A DNA stretch of 8,607 bases from Acinetobacter sp. UBA6641. GTDB taxonomy: Bacteria > Pseudomonadota > Gammaproteobacteria > Pseudomonadales > Moraxellaceae. This document shows, piece after piece, positions 7,489 through 8,607 of this stretch; positions within the stretch are counted from its first letter, which is position 1, and each line of letters begins with the position of its first letter. Under the pieces are notes generated by a model, which was not told the origin of the DNA, did not search any database, and worked only from the letters and a program-made list of their open reading frames with translations. Position numbers and translations under genes: made by a program. Location: assembly GCA_002455755.1 (NCBI GenBank), contig DKLL01000004.1, forward strand, positions 34,877 through 43,483, in the 5' to 3' direction.

Positions 7489-8372
7489 AAAGACTAGCTA
7501 AGCCTGCTTATGATTTTGGTGATGTTCTTGATAAATGTGTAAGTGGAATATTGCGTGGCAATGAAGATTTAAAAACTACGATTCAGACTGATAGAGGTGA
7601 AGCTTTGTTAGATGGTGTATGTTATGAAAATGAAGCACAACAATGTAATTTATATACTTTTCAGGAGATGAAACGTTTCCACAATTTAAGTGATATTAGT
7701 ACACAAACAAAGAATCACTATATGCATTTATATGAAACCTATTTTGTTCCCGAGACAAAACCTCAAACGCGCGCAATTTATGATGCGATATTGAATGCTG
7801 CTAAAGAAGATTGCCCATTCTGTGGAGGTTTAGGTACTCCCAAAAATTTAGATCATTTTTTGCCTAAAGCTAAATTCCCACAGTTTAGTGTTTTTCCATC
7901 GAATCTAGTTCCCGTTTGTCTTGATTGTAATTTGGATAGTAAGAAAACTTCTTATGCATCTACTGCTGAAGAGCAAACATTGCATCCATATTTTGATAAG
8001 CCAATATTTTTTCAACAGCAATGGATAACAGCAGAGTACCTTGCTGATTCAAATCTAGATGAGCCGGGTGAGTTTCTATATTACGTAAATACTCCGAGCA
8101 ATTGGAGTGATATAGATAAAGCTAGAGTAGAAAATTATTTTGACGATTTTGGGTTGGCTAGTCGATATGCTAAACAAGCTACGTCTTCTCTGAAATCTAA
8201 ATTAAGATCAATTAAACGTGAATTAGATAGAGGGATCAGCATTCAAGAAATTATTACTGATGTAATTCAGCCCGATATTGATGATGCACCTTTTGTAAAT
8301 TACTGGGAAGTTGGTATGAGTGATGGATTAATTAAATATTTAAACCAACAGAAAATTGTTGAAATTATATAA
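7485..8372 (+). CDS. HNH endonuclease, Septu PtuB-like defence effector
   Basis: This 295-residue protein is the probable effector of the ATPase/nuclease pair. The HNH core sits at about 110-171. A first zinc knuckle CPFC (C110, C113) is followed by D123-H124 in LDHFLPK, where H124 is the likely general base. Then come N140 in SNLVP, a second knuckle CLDC (C145, C148) running into N149, and a downstream LHPYFD motif (166-171). This pattern (CxxC, DH-x-LPK, NLVPxCxxCN, HPYFD) is that of HNH proteins encoded beside AAA ATPases, including PtuB of Septu. The flanking 109 N-terminal and roughly 120 C-terminal residues are unrecognised and mostly helical. The start is set by the ATGA overlap with the ATPase, with AGAGG at 7471-7475 upstream. 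The natural substrate (phage DNA, host DNA or tRNA) cannot be told from the sequence. No signal peptide or membrane segment is seen, so it should be cytoplasmic. Confidence 0.82.
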   Translation: MKRLAKPAYDFGDVLDKCVSGILRGNEDLKTTIQTDRGEALLDGVCYENEAQQCNLYTFQEMKRFHNLSDISTQTKNHYMHLYETYFVPETKPQTRAIYDAILNAAKEDCPFCGGLGTPKNLDHFLPKAKFPQFSVFPSNLVPVCLDCNLDSKKTSYASTAEEQTLHPYFDKPIFFQQQWITAEYLADSNLDEPGEFLYYVNTPSNWSDIDKARVENYFDDFGLASRYAKQATSSLKSKLRSIKRELDRGISIQEIITDVIQPDIDDAPFVNYWEVGMSDGLIKYLNQQKIVEII

Positions 8373-8413
8373 TTATTAGTTGATTTAACCCAGTATTAGA
8401 AGCATAAATTTTT

Positions 8414-8434
8414 AAAGAATCTGTTATATTCTTT
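8414..8434. repeat. Perfect 7-bp inverted repeat upstream of the last gene
   Basis: AAAGAAT (8414-8420) and ATTCTTT (8428-8434) are exact reverse complements around a 7-nt centre, and two more pairs form beyond a T-T mismatch. The stem is almost all A/T, and the downstream side reads TAATAACC, not a run of T. It is therefore a poor intrinsic terminator and fits an operator better. It encloses the candidate -10 element of the following gene. Confidence 0.5.
8422..8430 (+). promoter_or_regulatory. Candidate extended -10 promoter for the last gene
   Basis: TGTTATATT is a TGn extension followed by TATATT (5 of 6 matches to the -10 consensus). No good -35 box is found 16-18 nt upstream, which is usual for extended -10 promoters. 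Transcription would begin near 8437, leaving a leader of about 30 nt before the ATG at 8469. A weaker alternative is TTGATT (8380-8385) with CATAAA (8403-8408), spaced 17 nt, each matching 4 of 6 positions. Confidence 0.45.
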
Positions 8435-8468
8435 TAATAACCAATAATTTAAAATTTTAGGGTAGAAC

Positions 8469-8607
8469 ATGGCTAAATATAATCCATCACTTACTATTGA
8501 ATTATATAAAGTAAATAAATTTGAACATAAACAACCGTTAGAGGAAGTTTTCAAGGTTGTTGAAAAAGATTCCTTAGAAAAGCGTTCAAGACTGATCAAG
8601 CAAGTTC
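8469..8607 (+). CDS. 5' end of an unidentified gene (partial at the window edge)
   Basis: An ATG at 8469 opens a frame that runs to the window end, giving 46 complete codons that begin MAKYNPSLTIELYKVNKFEH. An AGGG Shine-Dalgarno at 8459-8462 lies 6 nt upstream, and an extended -10 promoter candidate lies about 40 nt further up. Together these support a real, separately started gene, not a further cistron of the hsd operon. The fragment is hydrophilic and rich in Lys and Glu, with no signal peptide or membrane segment. I do not recognise the family and assign no function. Confidence 0.6.
   Translation, partial: MAKYNPSLTIELYKVNKFEHKQPLEEVFKVVEKDSLEKRSRLIKQV

Noticed and set aside
8414..8440. 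The inverted repeat read as an intrinsic terminator for the operon
   Set aside because: The stem contains only one G-C pair and is followed by TAATAACC, not a T run, so it would terminate poorly.
8396..8599. Minus-strand ORF of 67 codons over the intergenic region and the last gene
   Set aside because: It runs antisense to a + strand frame with a good Shine-Dalgarno and start. Its low-complexity composition looks like a shadow of AT-rich DNA.

Overview
The window looks like an accessory 'defence' locus from an A+T-rich gammaproteobacterium, most likely Acinetobacter or another Moraxellaceae. I infer this from composition, codon choice (TTA, CGT, GCA) and the general look of the proteins, not from a marker gene. 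No rRNA, tRNA, insertion sequence or CRISPR array is visible. All genes lie on the + strand.

Layout: positions 1-158 hold the 3' end of an unidentified gene. Five nucleotides later begins a complete Type I restriction-modification operon: hsdM (164-1651, adenine methyltransferase), hsdS (1648-2811, specificity subunit with two target-recognition halves) and hsdR (2814-5876, ATP-dependent translocase/endonuclease). The same gene string continues without a break into an ABC-class ATPase (5878-7488) and an HNH nuclease (7485-8372). A 96-bp AT-rich intergenic region (8373-8468) then carries a plausible extended -10 promoter overlapped by an inverted repeat, followed by the start of a new unidentified gene (8469 to the window end).

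How the genes may work together: HsdM2S would methylate adenines at a bipartite site set by HsdS, and HsdR would translocate and cut unmodified invading DNA. The ATPase + HNH pair has the architecture of a Septu (PtuA/PtuB) system. Its genes are spaced 1 nt from hsdR and overlap each other by 4 nt, so the five genes are probably co-transcribed and translationally coupled. This suggests either layered defence or a guard arrangement in which the ATPase/nuclease acts when restriction fails. The latter is an inference by analogy with the PrrC anticodon nuclease, which is known to sit in an hsd operon.

The most interesting points are this fusion of two defence systems into one operon, the roughly 195-residue region ahead of the Walker A motif in the ATPase, the mosaic base composition (hsdM/hsdR less AT-rich than hsdS and the ATPase/HNH pair), and a 12-bp tandem repeat in the 3' end of hsdM.
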